A stretch of DNA of 64,000 bases from assembly GCA_027621365.1 (NCBI GenBank), contig JAQCBH010000007.1, forward strand, positions 1 through 64,000, read 5' to 3'. Positions 1 through 8,868 of the stretch are shown here, piece by piece. Each line of letters begins with the position of its first letter. Within the stretch, counting starts at the first letter, position 1. This stretch comes from Bacteroidota bacterium (GTDB taxonomy: Bacteria; Bacteroidota; Bacteroidia; NS11-12g; UBA955). Made by a program: the position numbers and the translations under genes. The notes below the pieces were generated by a model. It was not told the origin of the DNA. It ran no database searches and saw nothing but the letters and a program-made list of their open reading frames with translations.

Positions 1-1210
1 TTTCGGGGTCCATCAAGGCGCGGTCAATGAAGTCGGCAATTTGCTCCATGTGCTCTTCTTTCATGCCACGGGTGGTGACCGCTGGGGTGCCCAAGCGAAT
101 GCCCGAGGTTACAAAGGGAGAACGTGTTTCAAAAGGAACCGCGTTTTTGTTGATGGTGATATTGCAGCGCACCAAGGCATTTTCGGCCAGTTTACCTGTT
201 AAGGAATCGCTTTTGGGGCGCAGATCGATCAACATGAGGTGGTTGTCGGTGCCGCCAGAGATGACCGCGTATCGGCGGGAGATCATAGCCTTAGCCAGCG
301 CCTGAGCATTGGCCATTACTTGGATGCCATAGGTTTTGAAATCATCGCTCAGGGCTTCTCCAAACGCAATGGCCTTGGCGGCAATCACGTGCTCCAAGGG
401 GCCACCTTGGGTGCCAGGGAAAACGGCTCCGTCCAAAACGGCACTCATCATCTTGGGCTCGCCTTTGGGCGAAGTCAAGCCCCAGGGGTTGGGGAAATCC
501 TTGCCCATCAAAATTACGCCGCCGCGAGGACCGCGCAGGGTTTTGTGGGTCGTAGAGGTTATGATGTGGCAATGGGGAACGGGGTTGTTCAACAAGCCCT
601 TGGCAATCAAGCCTGAGGGGTGAGAGATATCGGCCAGCAACAAGGCACCCACGGCGTCAGCAATTTGGCGCAAACGGGCATAATCCCAATCGCGGCTGTA
701 GCTAGAAGCTCCGCAAATGATCAATTTGGGCTGCTCTTTGTGAGCGATGCTTTCGACCTTGTCGTAGTCAATTCGCCCGGTATCAGGCTCCACTCCGTAA
801 AAGCTGGGGCTGTACAATTGGCCCGAAAAATTCACGGGAGAACCGTGGGTCAAGTGACCTCCGTGTGAAAGGTCAAAACCCAAGATTTTATCGCCGGGTT
901 TGAGTACCCCCAACATGACCGCGGCGTTGGCCTGTGCACCTGAGTGGGGCTGCACGTTCGCCCATTCGGCGCCAAAGAGTTCCTTGACGCGATCGATGGC
1001 CAACTGTTCGATTTGATCCACTATTTGGCATCCGCCGTAATAGCGGCGACCGGGAAGGCCTTCGGCATACTTGTTGGTCAGCACCGAACCCATGGCTTTC
1101 ATGACGTCCAGGCTGGTGAAATTCTCAGAAGCAATCAATTCAATGCCGTGGGCTTGGCGCTCGTATTCGGCATCGATGAGGTCAAAGACTCGAGAATCGC
1201 GGTTACTCAT
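1..1210 (-). CDS. glyA: Serine hydroxymethyltransferase, C-terminus cut by window edge
   Basis: Interconverts serine and glycine, passing the one-carbon unit to tetrahydrofolate, with a pyridoxal phosphate cofactor in the cytoplasm. The reverse strand gives about 403 codons from an ATG at 1210; the family is about 420-430 residues, so only the last few tens are missing. Visible motifs are the N-terminal ELIASENF and [15 protein letters not shown], the histidine-rich [13 protein letters not shown], and the PLP-lysine site [14 protein letters not shown] (reverse strand near 520-560). The start is fixed by [12 protein letters not shown] and by a TAAATTTG promoter element four bases upstream. It is divergent from the YfhO-like gene. 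Identity is certain. Confidence 0.97.
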   Translation of the reverse strand, partial: MSNRDSRVFDLIDAEYERQAHGIELIASENFTSLDVMKAMGSVLTNKYAEGLPGRRYYGGCQIVDQIEQLAIDRVKELFGAEWANVQPHSGAQANAAVMLGVLKPGDKILGFDLSHGGHLTHGSPVNFSGQLYSPSFYGVEPDTGRIDYDKVESIAHKEQPKLIICGASSYSRDWDYARLRQIADAVGALLLADISHPSGLIAKGLLNNPVPHCHIITSTTHKTLRGPRGGVILMGKDFPNPWGLTSPKGEPKMMSAVLDGAVFPGTQGGPLEHVIAAKAIAFGEALSDDFKTYGIQVMANAQALAKAMISRRYAVISGGTDNHLMLIDLRPKSDSLTGKLAENALVRCNITINKNAVPFETRSPFVTSGIRLGTPAVTTRGMKEEHMEQIADFIDRALMDPE

Positions 1211-1214
1211 GCTT

Positions 1215-1222
1215 CAAATTTA
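1215..1222 (-). promoter_or_regulatory. TAAATTTG -7 element four bases before glyA ATG
   Basis: The reverse strand reads TAAATTTG-AAGC-ATG. TAnnTTTG is the known Bacteroidota sigma-70-type -7 consensus. The four-base spacing implies a start of transcription at or next to the ATG (inference). No clear -33 TTTG was found. Confidence 0.6.
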
Positions 1223-1276
1223 CGCGCTTTGTGCAGCCAATGAGCGAAATTGCGTAGTTTCGACAGGCAAATTCTC

Positions 1277-3766
1277 ATGAAGCTAAACCGCACTTTTGCA
1301 AAGACCGCAGGCGTGTTCCTGCTCTTTCTGATAGGATTCTGGATCTTGTCGCTTTGGTACCTCTCACCCGCCCTCGATGGCAAGGTGATGAGACAGGGTG
1401 ATATGCAGCAAGTTAACCTGATGAAGCACGCTGCTGAGCAGGTCAAGTCTGAAACCGGTGATTACCCTGCTTGGAACGACCGATTGTTTTCGGGCATGCC
1501 GGGCAACTTGATTACCGGAATTAAGCAGGGTTCGCTGCTGCTGAAGTACAATGTGCTTCACCTGTTCGGCTTAGTCAAAAGCCCCTTCCAATTCCTGTTC
1601 GTGGCCATGGCCAGCATGTTTGTGCTGCTTTGGAGTGTGAAAGTCGATCGCTATATGGCGGCCGCCGGTGCCATCGGATACGCGTTCATGACCTTCTCCA
1701 TTTCTTCTTACGAAGCCGGTCACATCACCAAGGTGTTGGCCATGGGAGCCATGCCCGGTGTCATCGCTGGATTGGTGCTTCTCAGCCAAAAACGCTGGCT
1801 TTGGGGAGTGGGTGTTTTGGCCCTATTCTTCGGCATGGTGGTGAATTATTTTCACTACCAAATTGCCTACTACGCTGGAATCATGGCCGGTATATACATT
1901 CTGGTCGATGCCATCATGCGCATCAAACAAGGCGAATTGAAGTCTGCCGCATGGGGAGCAGCCTTGGCGGCTTTGGCCATGGCGGTGGGAACCCTGACCT
2001 GCGTCGGCAAATTGGTGGATACCATGCAGTACAGCCAGGCCACCATGCGCGGGGGTTCGGAATTGGCTTCAGAGGTGCCCCAAAATGGCCCTCAACAAAA
2101 CGATGCGACGGGCCTTGATATCGAGTACGCCTTTTCGTGGTCATATGGAATCGACGAGAGCATGACCCTGCTGATTCCCGGTTTCAAGGGGGGTAGTAGC
2201 AACGAATTGATGGCCGGCAACGAACTCGGTGTCGATCGCCTGCCCCTTTACTTCGGTGAATTGCAGTTCACTTCAGGCCCTATATATATAGGTGCCGTTT
2301 TGATGATCCTATTTGTTTTGGGATTCATTACGGCACTTCAATGGAAAAAGGAAAGCCCCGATTCAGCTGAGGCTCAGCGGGCCATGACCTATGCTTGGTT
2401 TGCCTTGGCTGCCTTTGCCGTCTCTTTGGTTCTGGCCTGGGGTCGCCACTTTGGCATCAACGAATGGTTGTTCAACAACTTGCCCTATTACAACAAATTT
2501 CGCACGCCCATGATGGCCTTGGTCATCGCTCAGGTGGTCGTGCCATTCTTGGGTTTTTACGGGGTTCAAGCCTTGCTCTCAGGCAAGTTGTCGGAAGCAA
2601 CTTCCAAACAAGTATTGAAGCACACGGCTATTGCGTCAGCCGTCCTATTTGGCTTGGCCATGATGATGGCCTCGGGTTCAAATTTCTCTTCGATGGGCGA
2701 TTCAAAATTGGCCGAAAGCGGCGGGCCTCAGGTAGTAGAAATCATCAAAGAATTGCGTTCCAAGTTGGTTTGGGGCGACATCTGGCGCAGCCTTTCCTTT
2801 GCCTTTATTGCCTTAGCCATGGTATGGGGAGGGGTGAAAAAACAAATCAAACTTACCCAAGTGGGCATGGCCTTGATAGCCATAGTTGCTTTTGATATGA
2901 TGGGCGTAGCCAAGCGTTACTTGAGCGACGAAAACTGGGAACAGGCCGAGGTGGAAAATGAAATTTTGCCCAGCAAGTGGGACGAGCAAATCATGGCCGT
3001 TAACAAGGACCACGCCCGTGTTTTGGACTTGCGCATCAATCCTTTTAACGACAATCACGCGGCGCCATGGCACCGCAACGTCGGCGGATACCATCCGGCG
3101 AAACTATCCCGCTACCAAGATTTGATTTCATACGGCTTGACACCCAACGGGGGTCAAATGAGCTACGAATTCCTCATGCAAAACCCCACCATGGACATGT
3201 TGAATTGCCGCTACATTCTCTCTCGAGACGAAAGCCGTTCAGGCGAACAAATCATTGAGCGCCCCACTGCCTTTGGCCCGGCTTGGTTTGTATCATCGAT
3301 CAAAGAAGCATCAACCGCGAAAGAGGCCATGCAGACTTTGCTTTCCAGCAACTTGCAGGAAGTGGCCATCGTAGAAAGTTCGGAGTCGGTCAAACCCAAA
3401 GCCCAGCAATGGAGCTCAGACTCTTCAGCTACGGTGACTCAGACCTCGTATGACATGGGAAAGCAAGAATACCAGTCGAACAATTCGGCGGCAGGGTTGC
3501 TGGTCTTCAGCGAACTCTACTACAACGAATCAGTAGGACATTGGGAGGTGAGCATTGACGATCAAGCAGCCACGGCTCTTCGCGTTAACTACATGCTTCG
3601 CGCTGTGGAAGTGCCAGCTGGCCAGCATAAGATTACTTGGACCTATGTGGCTGCTGATCGCGGAGCCCTTTACGCTACGGAATTGGCTAGCTCAGCATTG
3701 ATCGTTCTATTGGTGCTGGGTCTCTTGTACAAGTCGGCCACGGCTCCCGAAGAAGAAACGGTTTAA
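1277..3766 (+). CDS. YfhO-family multispanning membrane protein
   Basis: An 829-residue inner-membrane protein with about a dozen hydrophobic helices in its N-terminal 550 residues and a soluble C-terminal beta-rich domain before one last helix. That plan, and an extracytoplasmic loop near residue 60 with WNDRLFSGMPG, match the YfhO family, GT-C-like proteins thought to handle lipid-linked sugars or decorate cell-wall glycans. The ATG at 1277 (MKLNRTFAK) is preferred over an in-frame TTG 27 bases upstream. A family 2 glycosyltransferase follows four bases after the stop, which supports an envelope-glycan role. The substrate cannot be read from the sequence. Confidence 0.88.
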   Translation: MKLNRTFAKTAGVFLLFLIGFWILSLWYLSPALDGKVMRQGDMQQVNLMKHAAEQVKSETGDYPAWNDRLFSGMPGNLITGIKQGSLLLKYNVLHLFGLVKSPFQFLFVAMASMFVLLWSVKVDRYMAAAGAIGYAFMTFSISSYEAGHITKVLAMGAMPGVIAGLVLLSQKRWLWGVGVLALFFGMVVNYFHYQIAYYAGIMAGIYILVDAIMRIKQGELKSAAWGAALAALAMAVGTLTCVGKLVDTMQYSQATMRGGSELASEVPQNGPQQNDATGLDIEYAFSWSYGIDESMTLLIPGFKGGSSNELMAGNELGVDRLPLYFGELQFTSGPIYIGAVLMILFVLGFITALQWKKESPDSAEAQRAMTYAWFALAAFAVSLVLAWGRHFGINEWLFNNLPYYNKFRTPMMALVIAQVVVPFLGFYGVQALLSGKLSEATSKQVLKHTAIASAVLFGLAMMMASGSNFSSMGDSKLAESGGPQVVEIIKELRSKLVWGDIWRSLSFAFIALAMVWGGVKKQIKLTQVGMALIAIVAFDMMGVAKRYLSDENWEQAEVENEILPSKWDEQIMAVNKDHARVLDLRINPFNDNHAAPWHRNVGGYHPAKLSRYQDLISYGLTPNGGQMSYEFLMQNPTMDMLNCRYILSRDESRSGEQIIERPTAFGPAWFVSSIKEASTAKEAMQTLLSSNLQEVAIVESSESVKPKAQQWSSDSSATVTQTSYDMGKQEYQSNNSAAGLLVFSELYYNESVGHWEVSIDDQAATALRVNYMLRAVEVPAGQHKITWTYVAADRGALYATELASSALIVLLVLGLLYKSATAPEEETV

Positions 3767-3770
3767 GCCC

Positions 3771-4523
3771 ATGCGGCTCTCGATTGTCAGCATCAATTAC
3801 AACAACCTGCGCGGCTTGAAAGCCACGGCAGAATCGGTTTGGGCCCAAACGGCCCGCTCCGAATTCGAGTGGTTGCTGATTGATGGGGGCAGCAGCGATG
3901 GGGCAAAGGAATGGATGAGCGAGCACTCTGTTCGCATTGACGCCGCTGTATCTGAACCCGATAAAGGCTTGTACGATGCCATGAACAAAGGCCTTGCCCT
4001 GGCCCGCGGCGAGTACATCTGGTTCTTGAATAGCGGGGATCGCATACACGATTCACAAGTCGTAGAGCGCTTGTTGCCCTTGTTGGGTGAGCCCGATGTA
4101 GTCTATGGTGACACTTGTTTTGTGGAACCCGATGGGAGAGAGCTGGGCTTGATTTCTCAATTGAAACCGCAACCCCTTCCCACAGCCCTAGGACCAGGTT
4201 CTTTTCGATTTGGCATGTGTCTGTGCCACCAGAGTTTTCTAGTGAAACGTTCACTGGCTCCCGAGTACAATTTGCAGTACCGCTTGGCGGCTGACATCGA
4301 TTGGATCATTCGAATTTTGAAGCAATCACCCAGCAATGCCAAGACCGATTTTGTCATTTCTGATTTTGAGGTAGGGGGTAGTTCTTACCAGCATACCAAG
4401 AAAGCTTGGCGCGAGCGCTACTCGGTTTTGAACCAACATTACGGTGTGCTAAGCAACTTCTTTGCTCACCTATGGATATTTTTGCGCCGCCTCTTGTTTC
4501 AATTCAAGTTGTACAATCCATGA
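3771..4523 (+). CDS. Glycosyltransferase family 2 (WcaE-like)
   Basis: A 250-residue GT-A fold glycosyltransferase, probably acting at the cytoplasmic face of the membrane. It has the N-terminal LSIVSINYNN strand-loop, the nucleotide-sugar-binding LLIDGGSSDGA, and the SEPDKGLYDAMNKG...WFLNSGD block typical of the WcaE-like subgroup. That block includes a D-x-D-like NSGD in the expected metal-binding place. The C-terminus is basic and aromatic, as in membrane-associated members. It starts four bases after the YfhO-like gene, and its TGA overlaps the ATG of the downstream methyltransferase, so the three are probably co-transcribed. Donor and acceptor sugars are unknown. Confidence 0.9.
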   Translation: MRLSIVSINYNNLRGLKATAESVWAQTARSEFEWLLIDGGSSDGAKEWMSEHSVRIDAAVSEPDKGLYDAMNKGLALARGEYIWFLNSGDRIHDSQVVERLLPLLGEPDVVYGDTCFVEPDGRELGLISQLKPQPLPTALGPGSFRFGMCLCHQSFLVKRSLAPEYNLQYRLAADIDWIIRILKQSPSNAKTDFVISDFEVGGSSYQHTKKAWRERYSVLNQHYGVLSNFFAHLWIFLRRLLFQFKLYNP

Positions 4524-5074
4524 GCCGCGTCGACAAAAACCTCTTTGAAGAAGACCATTACTTGGGCAAACCCGCCGATGCCACCGATTTGTTGGTGTCC
4601 CGTCGATTGGAGTTGCTTGAAGGGTTTGAAGGCTTCTTTGATTCGAACTGTGATTTGATCGAAATCGGATGCGGCAATGGCAATACCACCGTTCAGGTCG
4701 CGCCTCGCTTCCGCTCGGCGCGAGGCCTGGAATATGCCCTTGTCCACCAAAGGGAATTCGAATCTCTGGCTGCCCATTACGGAGTGTCAGACAAAGCTAG
4801 ATTTGAAGTCTGTGACATCATGGCCGGTCCGGTTGCACCTAAAGCCCAGCGACTGATCAGCTTTGAAGTGATCGAGCATTTGCCGGGTGAAGAAGGGGTG
4901 AAAAACTATGCCGCCTCTTTGGAAGATGGAGCTTTGGCAGCGATTTCTGTACCCAACAAATGGTGGGTCTTCGAAACCCACGGGGCCCGATTGCCTCTTT
5001 TGCCTTGGAACCGTGTGCCTTTTTTCAGTTGGCTACCCAGACCTTTGCACGAGCGTTGGGCCAATGCGTTTTAG
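4520..5074 (+). CDS. SAM-dependent methyltransferase, open part before an in-frame TAG
   Basis: A class I methyltransferase. The SAM-binding motif I LIEIGCGNGNTTV lies around residues 46-58, an acidic post-I region follows, and LISFEVIEHLPGEEG corresponds to motif IV. The ATG at 4520 overlaps the stop of the glycosyltransferase (ATGA). The open frame ends at a TAG at 5072-5074 after 184 residues, just past the HERWANA segment. The same frame continues with family-like sequence for another 82 codons, so this is the front part of a gene of about 267 residues. The likely role is methylation in envelope-glycan or lipid metabolism, judged only from its neighbours. Confidence 0.75.
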   Translation: MSRVDKNLFEEDHYLGKPADATDLLVSRRLELLEGFEGFFDSNCDLIEIGCGNGNTTVQVAPRFRSARGLEYALVHQREFESLAAHYGVSDKARFEVCDIMAGPVAPKAQRLISFEVIEHLPGEEGVKNYAASLEDGALAAISVPNKWWVFETHGARLPLLPWNRVPFFSWLPRPLHERWANAF

Positions 5075-5323
5075 CTTACGCTTGCTGGTATCGTGCGCTT
5101 GATGGAAGAAAGTGGTTTTGAGGTGTTGAAGACTCAGTACATCACCGCCCCTATGGACGTCATCAAATGGAAGCCCTTGCAGCAGTTTTTGCGACGCTGG
5201 GTATTTGGCCAGGCGTCGACAAAGAATCCATTCAAGTCGGTGAGCATCTTGGTCTTTGCGCGCAAACGCGCATCTTTGTTACATTCAAGGGCTTTAGAGC
5301 CCATGCGAAAACAGATACTATGA
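5075..5323 (+). pseudogene. 3' remainder of the methyltransferase after the TAG
   Basis: In the same frame as the preceding methyltransferase, directly after the TAG at 5072-5074, the sequence reads AGIVRLMEESGFEVL, then ITAPMDVIKWKPLQQ and a terminal SILVFARK-like strand. This is the usual C-terminal part of such methyltransferases. It stops with TGA at 5321-5323, overlapping the next gene's ATG (ATGA), the same coupling seen at the 5' end of the gene. The intact junction and lack of any frameshift point to a single recent nonsense change, a sequencing error or readthrough. An independent start at ATG 5102 is possible but would give a fragment. Confidence 0.6.
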
Positions 5324-6873
5324 AGAAAATTGTAGGAATTGCACTCTCTGCCGCTGTGCTCAGCAGTGCTTGGGCTCAATCAGAGAAGCCCGACATGCAT
5401 TGGTACCATTCGGCACCGAGCAAAACAAACATGGGAATTTCGTTGGACGAGGCTTACCAAATGGGATTGCCTGCCAAAAAGCAAATCATTGTCGCCGTTG
5501 TTGACGGTGGTACTGACGTTAACCATGAAGATTTGAACGAAGTGTTGTGGACCAATCCCGGTGAGATTGCCGGAAACGGAATTGACGATGACGGCAACGG
5601 GTATATAGATGACATTCACGGTTGGAACTTCATTGGCGGTGCCGATGGCCGCAACGTAGGAGGGGACAACATGGAAAAGGTTCGCCTTTACGCCAAGTTG
5701 CGCAAGCAATTTGAAAACTTGGATGCTGAAGACGTGAATAGCCAAGACTACTTGGTCTACCAGGAGCTGAAAATGGACATTGAGAAAGACCGTGCTCGTT
5801 ATCAGAATGTGATGGAGCGCATGAGTGTCTTGCAAGAGACCATGACCATGATCCAAGAAAAAACCGGCAAAGAAGATCCTTCGGCCGAAGAAGTATCAGC
5901 CGTAGAGTTGGACAGCGCTGCAAACAACATGATGGTGATGATCATCAGCATGGCCATGAACAAGGGTGGAGAGAGTTTCTCCAGCTTGAAGGGGCAAATT
6001 GATGGACAAGCCGACCAAGTGGGCAACATGTTGAACTATCACTACAACCCCGATTTGAATACCCGCGAAATTGTGGGCGATGATTACAACAATCCATGGG
6101 AGCGCCACTATGGAAATGCCGATGTGATCGGTCCCGATGCGGGTCACGGAACCCACGTTGCCGGTATCATTGCAGGCAAACGCGGCAACAACATCGGTAT
6201 GGATGGTGTGTGTGACGCAGCACAGATCATGGTGGTTCGCGTCGTTCCTGACGGTGACGAGCGCGACAAAGACGTTGCCAACGGCATCATTTATGCAGTT
6301 GACAACGGGGCTCAGATCATCAATATGAGCTTCGGTAAGGGTACCAATTGGTACAAGCCTTGCGTTGACAGCGCGGTTGCCTATGCCTTGCGCAAAGGAG
6401 TATTGTTGGTTCACGCAGCGGGCAACGATGGTGCCAACAACGACATCGTTCCCAAATACCCCAACGATTCTTTGAATGGTGGTTTTGCGAGCAACTGGAT
6501 TGAAATTGGTGCCAGCCAAATCGATGCCAAGCATTTGGCCACCAGCTTCTCCAACTACGGTGTGGCCAACGTGGACGTATTCTCTCCCGGTCGCGACATC
6601 TATTCTTCCATTCCCAACAATGAATATGCCTATTTCAACGGTACCTCTATGGCGGCCCCTTGCGCGGCTGGCGTAGCTGCCTTGGTTTGGAGCCGTTACC
6701 CCCATTTGACGGTCCAGCAGGTAAAAGCTTGTTTGATGGAAGGTTCTGTCCCTGTGAAAGGCAAGGTGATTTTGCCCGGTACAGACAAGAAAAAGGTCAA
6801 ATTGAAAGACATCTGTGTCAGCGGCGGATTGGTGAATGCCAAGAAAGCCCTGGAGATGGCTGCAACTTTGTAA
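5320..6873 (+). CDS. Secreted S8 (subtilisin-like) serine protease
   Basis: A 517-residue secreted protease. A signal peptide (MKKIVGIALSAAVLSS, cleavage after AWAQ) is followed by the subtilase catalytic triad: Asp62 in VAVVDGGTD, His276 in GHGTHVAGIIAG, and Ser443 in NGTSMAAPCAAG. The Asp and His are more than 210 residues apart, against about 30-40 in classical subtilisins. The insert is helical, Met-, Glu- and Lys-rich, and resembles that of other Bacteroidota S8 proteins. The ATG at 5320 is chosen because it begins the signal peptide and overlaps the upstream stop. No propeptide or sorting domain is obvious. Substrate unknown. Confidence 0.93.
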   Translation: MKKIVGIALSAAVLSSAWAQSEKPDMHWYHSAPSKTNMGISLDEAYQMGLPAKKQIIVAVVDGGTDVNHEDLNEVLWTNPGEIAGNGIDDDGNGYIDDIHGWNFIGGADGRNVGGDNMEKVRLYAKLRKQFENLDAEDVNSQDYLVYQELKMDIEKDRARYQNVMERMSVLQETMTMIQEKTGKEDPSAEEVSAVELDSAANNMMVMIISMAMNKGGESFSSLKGQIDGQADQVGNMLNYHYNPDLNTREIVGDDYNNPWERHYGNADVIGPDAGHGTHVAGIIAGKRGNNIGMDGVCDAAQIMVVRVVPDGDERDKDVANGIIYAVDNGAQIINMSFGKGTNWYKPCVDSAVAYALRKGVLLVHAAGNDGANNDIVPKYPNDSLNGGFASNWIEIGASQIDAKHLATSFSNYGVANVDVFSPGRDIYSSIPNNEYAYFNGTSMAAPCAAGVAALVWSRYPHLTVQQVKACLMEGSVPVKGKVILPGTDKKKVKLKDICVSGGLVNAKKALEMAATL

Positions 6874-6876
6874 ACT

Positions 6877-7407
6877 ATGCAACACAACCGTCGGCATCGT
6901 TTGATGCATGACTCCGGTCTGCTCTTGCTGCGCCTGGGGTTTGCTTTGCTCATGATGCCCCATGGATTGGCCAAATTGGACCGCTACATGGGGAGTTTGA
7001 ACAGCGGTGAGCCGGTGAAATTCATGAACTTCTTGGGCTTAGGAGCAGATGTTTCCTTGCTACTAACCATTTTTGCGGAGTTGGCGGCTCCTTTCTTCTT
7101 GGCCATTGGCTTTAAGTCGCGCTGGTTCGCAGGAATTGCCGCCTTTTGTATAGCTATAGCTGCCTTTTGGGCCCATCGTGATGATCCCTTGAAGGAGAAG
7201 GAACACGCTTTACTGTATTTCATTGCTTTCCTAGTTTTGGCCTTGACCGGACCGGGGCGATACAGCTTGGATTCCCTCTTGCACAAAAACGAACATGGAG
7301 AAAAGCCCCGCCATTCGGCGGGGCTTTTTGTTGTGGTAGTGAACTTTTGTGGAATAAGGGCTTTTAAAAGGTTCATTTGTAAACATTTTGCGTCTCACAT
7401 ATTGTGA
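6877..7407 (+). CDS. DoxX-family membrane protein; frame runs through a terminator
   Basis: Contains the DoxX signature RLGFALLMMPHGLAKLD near the N-terminus and four hydrophobic helices, as in small quinone-related DoxX/SURF4-like membrane proteins. Family members normally end soon after a GPGRYSLDSLL-type segment, here near residue 132. This frame instead continues about 45 residues through a strong hairpin (7301-7328) to a TAA at 7405-7407. The tail (AGLFVVVVNFCG...) looks like translated non-coding DNA. A single change of a stop codon, for example TAA to the GAA just before the hairpin, would explain it (inference). It may start at ATG 6877, three bases after the protease stop, or at ATG 6904. 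Confidence 0.8.
   Translation: MQHNRRHRLMHDSGLLLLRLGFALLMMPHGLAKLDRYMGSLNSGEPVKFMNFLGLGADVSLLLTIFAELAAPFFLAIGFKSRWFAGIAAFCIAIAAFWAHRDDPLKEKEHALLYFIAFLVLALTGPGRYSLDSLLHKNEHGEKPRHSAGLFVVVVNFCGIRAFKRFICKHFASHIL
7301..7329 (+). terminator. Rho-independent terminator inside the DoxX frame
   Basis: A perfect 12-bp stem (AAAAGCCCCGCC, loop ATTC, then its complement) followed by a T run. It is the natural end of the protease-DoxX transcript, yet it lies about 75 bases before the DoxX stop codon. Confidence 0.85.
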
Positions 7408-7463
7408 AATTTACCATAAGTTTAATTTTTTGCTATATTCGTCTCAAACTATATAACCTTAAT

Positions 7464-8741
7464 ATGAAAAAATTAGTACTAGTAATGTTCGGTATGGGTG
7501 CAGCAGCCTTGTCTGCTCAGATTGCCGGCACATGGACTTTGGCTCCCAAGGGCAATGCAATGGCAGTAGGTCCAGCCAAAGGAGATTATTCTTGGTGGGG
7601 TAACCCCGAAGCAGAAGTAACAGGCGCTCGCGCTTGCCAATTCGACGATGAATTCGTCTTCAACGCTGACGGAAGTTTCCAGAACATCATGCAAAACGAA
7701 ACCTTCCGCGAAGGTTGGCAAGGTGCTACCGATTGCGGTACTCCTGTAGCTCCCCACGACGGTACAGCTGCTGCTACTTGGAGCTATGACGCCACTGCAG
7801 GTACTGTTACCATCAAGGGTAAGGGTGCTTTCATTGGTATTCCCAAAGCATACAATGGTGGTGAATTGACCGACCCCGCTAATGCTCCTGATGAAATCAC
7901 CTATGAAGTAACGGTGAACGGCAGCAGCATGACTTGCGAGATTGCTATCTCAGGTGGTTACTGGAAGTTTGATTTGGTGAAGAAAATGCCTGAGTTGAAC
8001 CCTGTGGGTTACTGGCAGATGCGCCCCGTAGAAACTTCTTTGGCTGTTGGTCCTGCTAAAGGCGACTACGCTTGGTGGAAAATTCCTGCGGCTGAAATCA
8101 CTGCTGACCGCAAGTGCATGTACGATGATTATTTCGTGTTCAATTCAGACGGTTCCTTCACCATGGATTTCCAAGACGAGACTTTCTTGGAAGCTTGGCA
8201 AGGTACTGCAGGTTGCAACGCTCCTGTAGCTCCCTTCGACGGCAAAGGCTCTTACACCTACACGGCTAACAAAGATGCCGGTACCATCTCTTTGAATGGT
8301 AAGGGTGCTTACATGGGTGTTCCCAAGGTTTACAATGGTGGTGAAATCAACGATTTGGCCAACGCCAAAGACACCATCGTATACGAAGCTGCTATCACTG
8401 ATGATACCATGTACTTGGATATTATGATCGGTGGCGGTGCTTACTGGCACTTTGAATTGGTTCGCGTTCCTGAGCCTGCTATGGGTGTGAATGAAGCCAA
8501 TGCTGCTTCTGGTTTGGTAGTATACCCCAACCCTTCAACTGACAATTTGAATGTTGCTGCTCCTGGTATGGCCATTGAAGTGGTACGTGTATTGAGTTTG
8601 CAAGGTTCAAACATCATGGAAATCAATGGCGGCGGTGCTTCAGCTGCTGCTTTGAACATCAATGGTTTGAGCAACGGTACTTACTTGGTACAGGTTCAAA
8701 CTGAAAATGGAATATTGACCCGCCGTTTTGTAAAAAACTAA
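7464..8741 (+). CDS. T9SS-secreted protein with two 160-residue glucan-type domains
   Basis: A 425-residue protein: signal peptide (residues 1-19, ending ALSAQ), two tandem homologous domains (about 21-174 and 181-335), and a type IX secretion C-terminal sorting domain (349-425, VVYPNPSTDNLNV to the terminal RRFVKN). The duplicates align at a constant offset of 160 residues. Both carry AVGPAKGDY followed by WW, DDxFVFNxDGSF, a GKGA(F/Y) element, then PKxYNGGE. The same signature (VGP, WW, YDDQFVF, GKSFIG) occurs in the PKD lipoprotein at 13269-14618, so a beta-glucan-binding role at the surface or in released form is inferred. The ATG at 7464 is chosen for the signal peptide. It is separated from susC by two hairpins, so it is probably its own transcript. 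Confidence 0.75.
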   Translation: MKKLVLVMFGMGAAALSAQIAGTWTLAPKGNAMAVGPAKGDYSWWGNPEAEVTGARACQFDDEFVFNADGSFQNIMQNETFREGWQGATDCGTPVAPHDGTAAATWSYDATAGTVTIKGKGAFIGIPKAYNGGELTDPANAPDEITYEVTVNGSSMTCEIAISGGYWKFDLVKKMPELNPVGYWQMRPVETSLAVGPAKGDYAWWKIPAAEITADRKCMYDDYFVFNSDGSFTMDFQDETFLEAWQGTAGCNAPVAPFDGKGSYTYTANKDAGTISLNGKGAYMGVPKVYNGGEINDLANAKDTIVYEAAITDDTMYLDIMIGGGAYWHFELVRVPEPAMGVNEANAASGLVVYPNPSTDNLNVAAPGMAIEVVRVLSLQGSNIMEINGGGASAAALNINGLSNGTYLVQVQTENGILTRRFVKN

Positions 8742-8770
8742 GGGTGGTATTATGGTATAATTAGGCAATC

Positions 8771-8799
8771 GGGGGGACATCAGTCCCCCCCTTTGTTTT
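8771..8799 (+). terminator. Terminator after the T9SS glucan-domain gene
   Basis: An 8-bp GC-rich stem (GGGGGGAC, loop ATCA, GTCCCCCC) followed by CTTTGTTTT. It lies 30 bases after the stop codon at 8741. Confidence 0.8.
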
Positions 8800-8806
8800 A
8801 CAAATG

Positions 8807-8831
8807 CAAAAGAGGGTCTTCCCTCTTTTTT
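8807..8831. terminator. Second, weaker hairpin before susC
   Basis: The stem AGAGGG-TCTT-CCCTCT is flanked by A and T runs, so it could act in either direction. It lies about 40 bases before the susC start and may be a backup terminator or part of the susC leader. Confidence 0.5.
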
Positions 8832-8868
8832 CTCCCCAGAGTTATTGTAAAAAACAAATTAAGACAAG

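Noticed and set aside
5896..6963. Long reverse-strand open frame (355 codons) across the S8 protease
   Set aside because: It is antisense to a gene with a clear catalytic triad, and its composition is that of a frame shadow, rich in His/Gln/Val.
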